Below, piece by piece: positions 1 through 16,260 of a stretch of DNA of 64,000 nucleotides. This DNA comes from Latrodectus hesperus (Eukaryota > Arthropoda > Arachnida > Araneae > Theridiidae): NCBI GenBank assembly GCA_037975125.1, contig CM075862.1, forward strand, positions 60,488,779 through 60,552,778, written 5' to 3'. The notes under the pieces were generated by a model that saw only the letters and a program-made list of their open reading frames with translations, did no database searches and was not told the origin of the DNA. The position numbers and the translations under genes were made by a program. Position 1 is the first letter of the stretch; each line of letters opens with the position of its first letter.

Positions 1-3000
1 AGTTTTAACTTGCATTTTATTTAATAAATAGAAAGCTGAATAACTTCATCAGTGAGGAAAGACTCTGTATTGTGTACCTATTTGTTCTGGAGTTGGTAAC
101 TTCAATCACTTATATCTATATTTAGAAAGAAATTATTTACAGCAGAGAGTACTCATATATTCACCATTTGAATAAAGCTTGAAGATGTAAAAAACAATAT
201 TTCTAGTATAGCAAGGTATTTTTTTAGATTTATATCATAAAATAAATCTAAAATAATGACACTTTAATATATAATTAAATGTATAGAAAATTTTAATAAA
301 GTGATACTTAGTTGTATTGTTTATGCTTGCATATAATATAAAACCAAGTAAACTGTTATTTATAATTTGAGTGCAGTTTATCTGTAATGATCACTAGCAT
401 TGAAGCTCATATACCGAATCTGAAATGTAGCAATTATGTTGAAGAAAATTGGAAAATTAATGTTCGACAAGATATACGTGCAACACATAATTTTGAAATT
501 GATCTTTATTTGTAACTGAATAAGATTGTTTTTCAGTTATAAACAATTTCTTTGTTAAAAATCTGAATTTTATGATTTGACGAGGAAAGTCTCTTCAGCA
601 GACCAACATCCAATCCGTTAACTGTGAGTGAATTTTACATAATCTGTAATAAGTTTTGTTTTTAAGAACTTAAAAGGCAAAATTTGTGGAAATTGATTGG
701 TGTCATAGAAGCAGTTTCCCATAAATGTAAGTATTTCGTGAGGGAGCAACTCAGCAGAAATAGAAAAATGTACGCATGCAAAGGATTGAGTTGAATTTTT
801 AATTGCAATCAAGTATATCGGGAAAAAAGGACCATAGTTCATTATTATGTATCTTAGGTACGGATTTGTTAGGAAACTTTTCATTAAACTGTATGCATAA
901 TTTGTGTAATTACATGATTCTCTTCTCTTGTTTTCCTTTGTTTTTACCATAAGGTTAAAGTTTGTTGCTTTAGTTTTACAGAACAGCAGATTTTGTATGT
1001 GGAAGGATAAATATCTGAGAATTAGCATCCGTTATTTTCAATTTTATTTCTTGATCCACAACTCATTCAAGTGAATTCCTGCATAAACACGTATACAAAT
1101 AAGTTGAATGCTCATGTTGTTTAACCATTGTTCAAACGATTTCCGTATTTCATGTATCAACTTTGATTATTTTAGATCAAAGGTTGACTTCAACTCTGAC
1201 AAACTGCCAATCCAAAAAGTCACTATTTATATTCTTTTACAGGGTTAATATCTTTCAAGAGCACCATGTTTTTGCTTCAAAGTCAGAATTGAAAAAATGC
1301 AATTTGAAGAAAGTGTAAGTTTCTACTGCACATTCTACTATATTACGTGATGGAGCTATACCTGATAACCTAAGCTACAGACTAGGTGTTCCATTGTGTA
1401 TGTATATATCTATGTATATTGAACATACTTGATATGATGCTTGTAATAAATTTCAACAGATGGTTGGATGCACTAATTAGAAGCACAAAGAAAGAGGAGC
1501 AATTATACTTCCTACGATGCTGAAGTAGATGTACCTCATAAATATACCTTTCAGACCCTAATCTTTAATTATCATTGCTCTCAGTTTTTAAGTTGGAATA
1601 ACTTTGAGAGTATTAATATAGGGCTCAAAGTATAATTTTTGAAATATGTGGGTACCAAAATAGCTTAACACTTTCATATATTTCAATCTGATTTCCACTA
1701 ATGTTATTTTTGAGATAATTTTCTCAGGTTTCCTATATTTACCAGTAATTTTACTTGATATTTTTATTAGAAAAAGTTTAATTTTACTTTTTTACCGAAC
1801 TCTGTGAAAACAAGTAAGTTCTTGTTTCTATTGTTTTTTATTGTTTTCTTTTATGGCCTTGATTAATGAGAAAGCGTGTATTTAGTGAATACCACGTATA
1901 TATGTATGATGGCCAAATGTGACGTTATAAGCTGAATATAGTAAAACATTTTAGAGAATCCGGACCTTTAACAGAGCCTTGAGGGTGGTGGAATCACCAC
2001 CTGAAATGGTCAGCAAGTTTCGATTTACTAAGAAACTTTTATGAGGAACTCTGATAATATTCAATGGACACTTAACGTTAAGAACTGTTAATCTCTATCC
2101 TGATCAACAAAAAAAGTTAAACACTTGTTGAATATCTAAGATAAAAAGAGTTGAGTGAAGATTGTTTTTTTTTTCATTTATAGTTAATGTTAGTTTTATT
2201 CATAGCATGTTCTGTAGACATATTGAAACGAAAATTTATTACTTATTGATAAAAGAAATTATGTTCATATAAATGTTGCTTTAAGCGATTAATTACTAGT
2301 TTTTCTAATACTGTTTTCCAGCCCTGGCAGTAAATAATTTGAATGGTAGGAGGTACTTTATCATTTAGTACTTTATCATTTTTATTAAATCTATCACTTT
2401 ACCGATTTTGAAATGATGGGAAAAAAGAGAAAATTTATACAGGCATAGAAGAAACAAAGAAGAAACTTCGGACAAATGTGCATCAGATTTATTGAAGAAA
2501 CTTGTACTAGTGATAGTTTAAAAACTGAGGTACCTCAGCTTTCTCTTGCACACACAGTTAAGACAAAAGGTTTATACGGATTGTTAGTGGGACTTAAATG
2601 AATATTTCTAAAGTGGGCGTGAAAAGACAAACCAAATTCATTGCATCTGGTGGAATGAATAAATGGAAAAGCATAGCGAGAATTTCCTAGTAAATTTTGC
2701 TTGTAGAACGGATATTATTCGGATAATTGAATATAAGTTGATATTGATTGGCTTCAAAATGTTGTCAGCTGCAATGTTTTGCAATGTACCGAATTTGCTG
2801 CTGTTATTTGTACAAAGTTTCATCCAGCTAAATAGTTTTGACTTCAAAATTTCTTTCTTGTAAGATGCTAAATGTTTTTTGAATTCTAAGTACAGCCTGT
2901 TGCATTCTATGCTTTTTAACATGTCTTTTTGTCATTCTTCTAAAGCATTTGCTTATAATGAGTTAAGATTCATTAATTGAAGAGTAAAATCAGGAAACCT

Positions 3001-5913
3001 TATATAATTGATTTCATAAAGGTAAGAAGGCAGTTTATTTCATTAACTGTATTAATAATGTACCGCAAAATTTTTTTTTCAAAATACAATTGTTGGTTGG
3101 TAACCTCTGAAGTTATGCCATCCGAAAAGTTGCTATGGGACCTGAAATTATCTGAAACAATAATTGGAGTCTGTTGACAAGATAAAACTACGGGTTTTAA
3201 AAATCCGAAGGGAAATTGTTGATTCATTGAAAGAAACGACACTTACACTAATAAAAGTAACTGACTTAGATACAACGTGTACGAGAATTGCCGTAATAAG
3301 GGATAGTAAGCAGATAGGGTTCAGAAAGCATTCAAAAATAATTGCTACTCTTGAACTTTAAATAATTTTCTCTATCTTACACAATCTGTTTTGTCATTTC
3401 ATTTACTTGTTTAGTTGTTTTTTTCCCGGAATTCGGTAGTGTTACCATTTAAGTAAGAGTTTGTTTGATCCAAACTAGCAACTAAAATGGCTATCTGATT
3501 GTTGATAATTTTAAATTCGGAATAATTATACATATTTAAGTTGGACTATAAGCAATAATATAATATCGTTCGAAATTTATACCAAAATCCTGATGCTATT
3601 TCTTGAATCAACATAGATTTAAAAATAGATCAATCACAAAAACAGATAAATTAAAAATTCATATAACTTATCATTTCATTGGTAACTTATAAATGTGAAA
3701 GATGGGAACTCTGGTATAAAAAATGTAAATAAATTTAAATGTTTGAGCGAAATATACTTAAAAAGAATTATAGCTCAATATCATTCAATAATAATTGTTT
3801 GAGAATAATAAATAATGGTGAACTAAAGGCTTTTATGAAACATAAATCATAATCAAATTTATCAAGGCACAAAGACATTCATCGTTTGGACACACTGAGA
3901 AATCGCACAATGCCCGTGAGGAAAAATTCATACCACTGGAGGTTCATGTACATGTAAAGGTGGATGGATAATCTTCTGATGGACCTAACAGTTTTAAGAT
4001 TTCCAGCTAGAAAATTAAATCATGAAAATTTGTCTGGAGAGACATTGTGCGGTCAGCTAAGGTACACTCTAGGTTAAAATTCCGATAAAGAAGAAGAAAA
4101 GAATTATTATTTTACTACCCTAGACATTTCCTCAAATGCAAATCAGTTTCTACATTATAAATCAAATGTTATTTCTATAATATTTTGTGAGGTGCATAGC
4201 GTAAAATGACTGTATTTGAGTCTATGCTTTTTTGGGGAATATGTATTAATTTTAGGGGTATTCAACTTGATTTTTAAAAAATAGAAAAATAATCAGCTAA
4301 ATAATATTAAATATAATTTAGTAATCAAATAATAAAACATTTAAGAATGATGTAATATTATTATATTCCATTAATTTAAAAGGAATGCATGAGTAAATGA
4401 AAAAATATACATTTACTTTAATATTAAAAAATAAAAGAAAAGTCTTGCTTGCTTTGTTATCCTGTGTATAAACAGAACAAGTTTCATTTCATCTGATAGA
4501 AATAAAGAACAAATAATTTAAAATCTACTTACTTTTAAAAGCAAACATTCAATATTTGTAAACAAAGTTACTGAATAGTTAAAAAATATTTGAAGTGGTT
4601 AAACCAGAAAACAAATATACCAGAGCCTTTATTGACTTATTTTATATATATGCCGTTTTGATAAATAATTAATTCCATAAAACAAAAATGGTTTAATTTG
4701 AAATAGGAAACCATTATTGTAAAAAATAAAGCAGAAGTGATATTTTCAAAAGTACTTTAATAAAAATCAATGTACAGTAGCATTGATATTTTTCTATTGT
4801 AACATTAATAGTTCAATAATATAAAATTATTATTTTTACTATCTTATTACATTTTGACAAACAATTTTCAAAGTCTTGAGGTCTTACAAGTTGAAGAGCA
4901 CGTTTTTGAAAAGCAAAAATTCATTAAATTGATAAAAAAGACATATTAAATTTAATTAATTTTAAAGAAAAGAAAATATAAGTAAGAGTGTAATATTACT
5001 TACATAACATTTTTTATTAATTACGTTAAATATAAACAAGACAATACGCAGAGAAATCAATGTTTTTCATTCAAAAACCGTATGCATTAAAATAATATTT
5101 ATAATATACATTGTTGTGCTAACAGTATGGTACAGTAATAATATTTTTATAATCATTCACCACACACACGCTGAATAAATTATGTTCCTATCAATTTAAT
5201 CATAAATCCAAAGAGTATATCTAACTACAGCTCACGATCAATCGTACATGGATACAGGTGGCCATGAGAAAAATAATAATCTTAAAATTAAGACCTACAA
5301 CTTAATACATTTTGATTTTTTTTCTTGTGATACTATAACACAAAGTAGCAAGAACTTTTATTCCGTCAATGCTATCATTAAAATGAAATATCCGGTCATT
5401 TTTAGAAACAGCCATATCATAACTCATTTATTGTATCAGCTTAAACTTTATGTGTGCATGTGCTATCCAAATATTTATAGTTTTGATTAATCATTAATTC
5501 CTCTCAAATAAAATTCCATCGCTGATAAGTTACATTTTTTATTTATTTAATTTTTTTTTATCAAAGTGTTAAAAAATTTTCTACTTTTGATTTCTACATG
5601 TAAATATTGCTGGCATTATGAGATATCATTTAAATCAACATTATTTTTAATGTCATATAGATTTTTAAGTTTCTTATATAATTGGAATAAAAAAATCTCC
5701 TTTCGTATTCAACGTCAGAGGACTCGACAGTGTATATTTATAAACTATGCTCTTCTTTTTGTCGTAAGATTTTGGTCACTCTCGATAATTATCAAAGTTC
5801 AGTTGTTTCGAATTTAGAAATTAAAATTTTGTAAGAATTTGTAATTCAAGGTAGGAACAAGTATTCATAAGCTCTATAGTAGAATATTTTATATTAACAC
5901 ATAGAAGATTAAT
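1..5913. other. AT-rich stretch without recognisable gene
   Basis: No reading frame here looks like a known protein; open frames are short and of low complexity, as expected in DNA this rich in A+T. Two patches (about 1,950-2,060 and 3,860-4,110) are less AT-rich and may be old repeat relics, but I cannot assign them. A 15-16 bp motif (TAGTACTTTATCATTT-like) is repeated in tandem near 2,351-2,382. Confidence 0.5.
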
Positions 5914-5949
5914 CACACATACACACACACAGAGAGAGAGAGAGAGAGA
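5914..5949. repeat. Compound (CA)n(GA)n microsatellite
   Basis: A short CA run passes directly into a GA run. It is ordinary simple sequence with no gene nearby. Confidence 0.85.
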
Positions 5950-8090
5950 TTCTCTTATAAAATCTTAATTTTTAACAAGAAAAAACATCAGAATATTTAG
6001 AAAAAGGTAAAGACTGATGGAATTTCAGGAGAGCAGAAATTGTCTCATTAATGCATCTTTTTTTCTATCTGATTAATAATACTTATTTTTTCAACAGTAA
6101 GCAAAGTAAATCATTTATGGGAAAAATATAATTTACTATCATTGAAAAAAATAATACTTTAAGCCGATGCCGAAAACGAATTGAAAATTATCAAAATTTA
6201 AAAAAAAAATCAGGAACTACTCCGCAAAAGTTTATACATTGTTAATGAAGAATATAGCATTTAAATTATGTATTTTTAACCACGAATAATTCTCTATTTT
6301 AACCGTGGTTTGAAGAGCAAATTAAAAATCATTTAAAAAGTGATAATAATTCAATGAGTCACTGACAGACGATAAGCGTATGAAATATTAATAGAACAAA
6401 AAATACTATTCCAAGGTGGAACTGCATAAAAGCAGCACAAAAAGTGGATATAAATACAGCTTGAACTCGTATTATATGTGAAGAAACGGCTCATATATTG
6501 ATAAAACCTGTTACTTCCAGAGATAAGAAACAAAATCAAATGCTGTAGAATCACGATAAAAATCATGCACCATCATAATAATGAATAAGAAATTCACAAT
6601 TTTTGTTTTCATAAATACATAGATTAGGGACTTTTCCCTTTCAACAATGAAGAAACAAAGGATTATTCTTATATAGAAAAAATGTGAATCCTAATCGCTG
6701 GCACATGTATGTCTGCAGTGCACATGCATTTAAATAATGTTTAAAACGTGACATAAGAAAGTTTGCATATAAATTTAACCGATAAAAATTGATTTTAAAT
6801 TATTTTCTATCTGCTAAATTATAAAGGAAAGGAAATAAAGCAAATGCATTCATACATAAATCTAAAAAGCACTATTTCTTGATAATATCATTTATGATCC
6901 ACTATTACTAAACTATTTTTGTGTAAAAATATTTTTAAAAAAACGGAATATTTGTTTTCATTAAACTTAAAAAAAATTTGCTTTAACCAAAACTGATAAA
7001 ATTTTGTAAAACCTATGAATGTGTTTATATTAATAATCAAATACAATTTATGGGATAACTTGCAAGTTTTTAATATAACTTGAATATAATTTGTAATATC
7101 ATAAAATAGTTTCGCAAACCTTTAAAATAATTTTAATTCAAATATTAGTTTTAAACAAAAATATTGAATATATTAAAAATTGGGATTGTGAATCATTTGA
7201 TATTAGTCAAATAACTCATAAAAATCTATAAACGTTAATACTGATTTAAGTATCTCATTATTTAAATATATTTATGCTGATGCAATTGACTAATAATAAC
7301 TATTGATGGGTAATTTAAGATATCTTTTAATATTATAGAGCATTTTTACAGTATATTAAATTCACATATTGTCAGAAACTCATACTGGGGTTTTCTATGA
7401 GTTCACAGATCTTAAAGAAAATATGAAAATCGTTTGATCTAGAAAGAAATATTTTTGGGTAGTCGACGATATTGAATTCGAGTATATAGAATCAGAAAAA
7501 AACTTATTTTATATCTGCTAGTTTTTTGATAAAACACTGAATGTAAATATTCTGATAGAATTATGAAAATATATTACGCTTTTGGCAGAGTTATACCAAT
7601 ATACAGAAATGAATCTCCATAAAAGTTTTGAGTCAAAACTGAATCTTATTCTTTAAAAATTAAGTGTCATACATTAAACATTGAGTGACAACAATTTAAA
7701 AAAAATGCGATTAAATTATGAACTGTGATGAAAATACCAAAATTGAACGACTTGGATATGCAGTTTGTTATAATCCTTCCAAAGAGCATCGAAACATTGT
7801 TGACATTCTATTGGAAAAGGGAAATTTCAACTAATCTTGTAGTTTCCCATCATAAACATTTTGCATCGTAAATTAATCTAATATAATATTTCTACATCTA
7901 TAAATGAATAATAAATTTGAAGATATGTCAACAAATAGAAATAAATACTTTTATTTCTAAAACCAAATTCTTTGAAATTTTGGCAATCTCTCTCTCTTTT
8001 CTAAGATTAAAATTTTAATTTCTACCGTTAAGGATTCAATGAACTGATGTCAAGTAATATTACTATCAAAAGTGCACCTTGGCGATGTCA
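5950..8090. other. AT-rich stretch without recognisable gene
   Basis: Only short, low-complexity open frames are present. I see no domain, RNA gene or repeat boundary. Confidence 0.5.
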
Positions 8091-8118
8091 ATGACTGTAA
8101 CAATCAAAGCATCAAATA

Positions 8119-8313
8119 ATGCTGTCTTTAAGTGATTACAGAACATGCCAAACAGATAGCACAAATTTAATCAAGGGAAAATACATTAATGCTAGGCATA
8201 ATCGTGTTCCCAGATTAAAGGAAATGATGCGTCATGAACAAGACCCAAGAATGCTTGAAGCTTATCGCTCATTGGCTTCAGTTAAGTTTTGCCTCGTGGC
8301 AAATGCTGTCTGA
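8119..8313 (+). CDS. Possible small exon or ORF of unknown function
   Basis: This 64-residue open frame is clearly less AT-rich than its surroundings and has mixed, charged composition (for example the stretch RHNRVPRLKEMMRHEQDPR). I do not recognise a domain. There is no signal peptide or membrane segment. A plausible splice acceptor (TTACAG followed by AACATGCC) lies at about 8,137-8,143, so it could be an internal exon instead of a free ORF, in which case the ATG at 8,119 is not meaningful. It could equally be a decayed TE fragment. Background is about 25% GC, so the base composition is the main argument for coding. No partner exon was found nearby. Confidence 0.2.
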   Translation: MLSLSDYRTCQTDSTNLIKGKYINARHNRVPRLKEMMRHEQDPRMLEAYRSLASVKFCLVANAV

Positions 8314-8319
8314 GGCAGT

Positions 8320-10318
8320 GATTTAAATTCATAGATAATGTTATTACAAATGAGTACCTATTCAGAATCTTCCAATTCATGTAAATTGATGTTGTTAATA
8401 CATTTTGAAAATAGTCGGAGTTCAGCTAGTAAATAACATTTTAGTAATTTCTATTGATTAAATTAAAATTCATGTTTAAAATCCTTTTTATCGTTATAAT
8501 TGTTTATTACACGAAAGTATACTTCAATAAGTACTGTTTTAAATTAAATAGGAAAGAAATGATTTGGTAAGGGGAAAATTTTTATAATTTAAAATTAATG
8601 TAATCGTAAGAAAAATTTGTAATTGAATGGTAAGAATTTAATAAAATAAGTTTATGATTTTTCTTTCCAAAATTATTATGGTTTCTGTTATTTAAATGTT
8701 ATAATATTTTTAATGAATAATAAAGTATTATTTATGGAATTATCTTATGTGAAATTAGTTATCTTTAATAATATAGATACTTAAAAATCAATACATTTTA
8801 TTTTTATAAATTACTTGAATAATCCATAATAATGGAATAAAAGTAGGTAAAATATATATCATAAAGAAAAGTTTCATTGATTTCTATAATAACAATAATG
8901 ACTTATTCTATCCTCTTCATAACGAATTTTTTCAACTGATAACATTTCTTGCAACATAATAAAGATATAACGTTTTAAATATTTATATTAAAAGCGCTAT
9001 CACTTATATGTTAGAAATAAACAAAATATAATTTTTAAATCCTTAAAATAAATAACATAAATTTAAATTATGGTAATGTAATTCCCAATTTAAAGTTTTT
9101 TTTTTTTTTGTAGGTGTAGACATTCTCATCATTTTTTTACGTGTTAAGAATCAAATCCTTTTAACAATGTTTATGAAACACTTAAAATATTATACATAAA
9201 TTTACTCTTTCTACCATTAACATAACTGAATAATACATGAGTCTAAATATTGTTAACATTAATAAAATAACTAATATTTTACTGTTATAAATATCCACTC
9301 AAATTTAATAAATGAAATCATTGTGTGATTTCATATTCTGAAAATTAGTAATTACCTAAATAAATTATTCATAATATGCTTATATGAGGAGACTAAATTC
9401 ACAATTGTAGATTGTTCTAAATAGAAATACTATCAAATGGAATTATATATTCATAATAACTTAACATCACTTGATTTATTTATCATGTAATTATGTCTTA
9501 TAATTCTGAACCCCTATCCAACATTATGAATTTACAAAATTTGAAAACAACAAATTAAATGTAAATCATTGTCAATTACCAAGCAGTACGATTATACCTT
9601 GTATGTGAAAAATATTTCCATTTCCATTTATTTATTAATAATAATAAAGATAATTTGATGTTGCCTTTATGCATTTGGTTGGCTCATTGTTTGGGATATA
9701 TACTTGAGTGTTATGCGAGATTTTAAATTTACCTTATATAAATAGTTTTCATCCGGAATGCAGCAAATATTCTTAACTATAAAAAATTATAATTCTTTAA
9801 GTTAAATTGATGAAAACAGTTTTATCACTCCAATGCAGGAATCAAGAATGAAAAAAAAACTATTTTCTCGAAGACACATCTGAAAAAAATATTACATTGC
9901 GATTTCAAATTATGATAAAAGTTAAGTGAATATTTTACAAATTGTTTCGATAGAAATTTTATGCAATCAGTAGAATATATGTCTAACATTATTGGATGAT
10001 ATTTCATAAATAATAATATTTGAATAGAATTTTTTGCTATTAAAAATACGCTGTAATAGCTTTTAATGATATATATCGAAATGTTAAATGAAAACAAAAT
10101 TGCATTCAGCAAAAATATTTTGAATATTAATTTTTAAATTAAAATAATATTAATTCTTGATAGAAATAACGAAAATACTTGAATTATAATGTTGTCTAAA
10201 ATTATCAAGAAGGATATAGAAAGAAAACAGTAACATATTGAATTAAAATTAATCCTTTTAATATATACGAAATCATAAATGATAAACATATATATGATAT
10301 CAGCCTGATATATAGAAA

Positions 10319-10321
<3 letters not shown>
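8320..10321. other. AT-rich stretch without recognisable gene
   Basis: Many A/T homopolymer runs and no coding signal that I trust. Confidence 0.5.

Positions 10322-10350
<29 letters not shown>
10322..10350. repeat. (AT)n microsatellite
   Basis: A short uninterrupted run of AT dinucleotides. Confidence 0.9.
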
Positions 10351-13155
<2,805 letters not shown>

Positions 13156-13205
13156 AAGACACAGTTTTATACTAAATGTTACGTATGAATATAAAACTGT
13201 GTCTT
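13156..13205. repeat. Inverted repeat, 16-bp perfect arms
   Basis: AAGACACAGTTTTATA at 13,156-13,171 is the exact reverse complement of 13,190-13,205, separated by an 18-nt loop. It could be a small fold-back element or a chance palindrome preserved as a hairpin. Confidence 0.7.
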
Positions 13206-14016
13206 CTTTATATTTGCCACAATTTTTACATATATATTTCATTTATACATGAGTATTTAACACAATGCACATGTATAAATGTAAGCAAAAATATTTTTGA
13301 TATAAAAAGAAAAAAAAAACTCAGTCATAGATTTTCAATTGCATTCCTTCACCAATACGAACAAGTCAGAAAAAAGTTGCAACAAATATATGCTGCTGAA
13401 GGTTGTATGATAGTTTCGGAAGTTGCAAAATCTATTTCATATTAACAATAAATATTTATTTTATGAATTTTGTTCAAAAATATACGTTAAAAATAGTGAA
13501 AGAGGAATCAACATCAGGTGTCGAAAAAAACCCAAAGCAAACACTTGGTTTGACTGTAACCGAAACCACAGATAGCGCGAGCGACTTGTTTTGTAAACAG
13601 TCTGATAGTTGCATGAATGTAACCAACGAAATTGTTTATGAATTTAATTGTGATCTGTATTTGTTAATTCTAATTAAATCGTTTTGTCTCAAGAAGCAGT
13701 TTGTTCTTTTAAATGAGAGTCTGATTTGCAATATTAATGACATTTTTATTTAAAAATAAAGTAGCAATATTAACTTCGAAGAATTAAAAGTGAATTAACT
13801 AGGATTCACCCCGGAAATCAAAACATGATTGCAATACTAAAAAGAAGACAGGTAAGGTGATTTTGCCTTTACCTTTAATTAAGACTGCAATTTTTTTCTA
13901 AAAAGAAGAAATTCTCATAACCATTTTTGTTTTGGCATGCTTGTCAAAATGTGAAGACTAGTTCGTTTTTCTTTAAAAATAATGTGTATTAGCAGATCTG
14001 TTTAATGAAAATAAAA
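13206..14016. other. Unassigned sequence upstream of the BEL/Pao relic
   Basis: An open frame of 116 codons on the plus strand (13,403-13,753) has a patch of ordinary composition around 13,500-13,640 and no recognisable domain. Given the gag relic immediately downstream, decayed retroelement sequence is one possibility. I do not call it a gene. Confidence 0.3.
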
Positions 14017-14516
14017 ATGTCCGATGAGAAAATAAAACTAACTAAATTAGATAACGAGCTTTCAAAAACGGCAAGATTTGAATGCCAGTGATTGAAAAGA
14101 ATTAATCAAAACATTAACTAATAAATTTTATTCTTTCAGTTGTGAAGATAATGAACTGGTACCATATTTTAAAGCTGATTTGAAATTCAGACAGAATTTG
14201 AGAAATCAGAAGAGTATAAAAAAGGTAGTTATTCCTAAATTTCGAGCAAAAAAATAATAAAATGAAACCATTTACAGTCAATAATGAAATCGAAAGTTTA
14301 ACCTTACCACCTCAATTATGTAAAACAGAAATAAGCGAAACAGCAGCAGAAAATGTACGCAAATAACTCCCAAAAATCAGTATCGCAAAATTTTATGGAG
14401 ATTTTGCCAATGGCTAATCTTTTGGAATAGTTTCTTAAAGAAGATACATAATAATGAGTCCCTAGAAAATGTAGATAAATTTAATTATCTTGAAGCACTG
14501 TTATGTGGGTTTGCTC
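14017..14516 (+). pseudogene. Decayed BEL/Pao retrotransposon gag (DUF1759-like region)
   Basis: BEL/Pao Gag builds the particle of an LTR retrotransposon. The fragment begins at an ATG with a MSDEKIKLTKLDNELSK-like start. It then shows scattered family-like pieces in different frames: a QTEFEKSEEYKK-like segment near 14,180-14,220, LPPQLCKTE-like near 14,310, a KISIAKFYGDFAN motif near 14,368-14,410 and KIHNNESLENVDKFNYL near 14,440-14,490. The last two match the conserved 'FxGDFxxWxxF ... HNNxSLxxVxKFxYL' core of BEL Gag as I know the family. Several stops and at least two frameshifts separate the blocks, so it cannot be translated. No LTR, protease or reverse transcriptase remains beside it. 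A SINE follows immediately. Confidence 0.65.
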
Positions 14517-14646
14517 TAAATAGGCGGTAGAGGGATTTTGAATTTCAAACGCAGAAAATAACACCCATGCTTGAAAAAGGATTGGAACACAAGACCTACT
14601 ATTTCCAAGTTAAAGACTCTAACCACTCCGCCATAAGTCGGCTTGA
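14517..14646 (-). mobile_element. tRNA-derived SINE (minus strand)
   Basis: Reading on the minus strand from about 14,646 there is a tRNA-like head: an A-box-like GGCGGAGTGGTTAGAGTC and a B-box-like TGTTCCAATCC about 35 nt later, followed by an unrelated body. This is the layout of an internal RNA polymerase III promoter in a tRNA-derived SINE. It abuts the end of the BEL gag relic. I could not find clear target-site duplications. Confidence 0.6.
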
Positions 14647-15549
14647 AAAACAGAGTATAAAGATGAATATTAAGGTTTGAATTTTTAGTTAATTTATTGC
14701 ACTAAAAGAGTTTTTTATGTGAATATGATTATCTTTTCACTTGATCTATATACATACTTACATTTCTTTAAAATATAGAGATACGACATAGTATAAACTA
14801 AGTGAATACTGATGACAGAAAAGAGCGTGAATATTAATTTTATCAGAACTGTGATTTATTACTCATAAAAACAAATATATGGCTCGTTCTTAGAATAATT
14901 AAAAATATTTTTAACTGAATATTTCAGTGTCACTAAATTGTAGTTTTCTCTTAAATTAGAAAAATAAAAACTGCAACTAAACAATCAATTAATTACATAA
15001 GACAGAACAATAAGTATTGAGCAGCAAATATATCCTTAGAAAACTTCAATTTAAAAGGCTCAATGCATAATTAGATATTCAAATAAGTAGAAAAAAGGAT
15101 ATAAATTTGCATTTAACAAATTGAAAAGATAAGGATTAAAAATTATTTGTCAGTTTAGACTTATTAAAATTACTTAGAAATCGAGAGTAGTTTCTTTAAA
15201 TATATAAATGTAATTTTCCGAATTCTATTAAAGTCCAAATAGTAGTTTTGCACAACAGTTTTAATTAAGTGTAACTTGATAGTTATGCAGGAAATGAGTG
15301 CCAATTTAATTCTTTTTTAAATTCGTGGTTCATCATCTTTGACTATAGTAACAATAAGAAATTGTATTGCCTAATCCATTTTGCAATAAGGTACGCTTAA
15401 CAACCTAAAATTACATTTTATGTATTCATTAATTCATGTTAATTGCAGATAAAGTTTGGAAAGATTACATTGCAATACAGGAAGAATTACAGAATTCTTG
15501 GAAATAATCTTGTAGTTCAAATTATTTATTTCTGCTTAAGAATTATACA

Positions 15550-15553
<4 letters not shown>
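14647..15553. other. AT-rich stretch without recognisable gene
   Basis: No domain or repeat family recognised. Confidence 0.5.

Positions 15554-15641
<88 letters not shown>
15554..15641. repeat. (TA)n tract, left half of the Gypsy insertion site
   Basis: An uninterrupted TA run ends exactly at the LTR. A second TA run resumes at 21,884 on the other side of the retrotransposon, so both are parts of one original microsatellite. Confidence 0.95.
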
Positions 15642-15644
<3 letters not shown>

Positions 15645-16248
15645 ACCGAGCTTCACGGGTTCGTGTTGATTGAGAGTTGAATAAAGCAACCACTTAATGA
15701 ACACAAGACTTTTATTCGTAAAAACTTCACTAGATAAACGAAATTCCCGCTGTAACAATCACAATTATACAGCTACAATTCGTCAGATATAACGAGAAAC
15801 AGCTTCTAATCACAGGTCTCAAATACCTCAGACAGAGAACAACTAGCAGTCACAACTAATCGTCTTCACTCACTGATTGTCTTCACAAAAACTCTACTAC
15901 TATTCCATGTCGGGCTGCGGTATTTATACCTGACTTGGCGGAGAAATCTACCAATTTCGCCAAGGCTCTGGAAGCTTCTAGGCTATCTCGGAAAATATTG
16001 GTCCTAGAGCTTAGGTGATGGATGTTTCCAGAAGTATCGATTTCTCGCCAAGTCGCCAAGAATCTCGCCAACCGTCGCCAAGTCGCCAAGAATATCGCCA
16101 AATGTCGCCAAGTCGCCAAATCATTAGGAAATCCGCTTTTAAACTACAACACGTCTAAATACCGCAATTTTTGCCCAAAATGTGAGAATTTCTGATCTGT
16201 CTGAGATATTTTAAGACAAATATAATCATTATTTACAAATTTGTAACA
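15642..16248 (-). repeat. 3' LTR of the Gypsy element
   Basis: In element sense it begins TGTTACAAATTTG and ends CGGTACA. A TATAAATA box lies at 15,921-15,928 and an AATAAA polyadenylation signal at 15,711-15,716, so U3 occupies roughly 15,895-16,248, followed by R and U5. U3 holds about eight copies of a TCGCCAA motif (16,045-16,120), which gives a spurious open frame. Confidence 0.95.
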
Positions 16249-16260
16249 TTGCCCCCTCTC
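16249..16260 (-). promoter_or_regulatory. Polypurine tract of the Gypsy element
   Basis: In element sense GAGAGGGGGCAA lies directly against the 3' LTR. This is the expected RNase-H-resistant primer for plus-strand DNA synthesis. Confidence 0.85.

Noticed and set aside
13403..13753. 116-codon frame on the plus strand as a gene
   Set aside because: Only a short middle part has coding-like composition and the rest is AT-driven. No domain or homologue comes to mind.
15883..16119. 78-codon frame (MATWRHLAIFLATW...) on the minus strand, repeated at 21,518-21,754
   Set aside because: It is the U3 TCGCCAA repeat array of the LTR read as protein; it lies upstream of the element's promoter TATA box and occurs only as part of the LTR.
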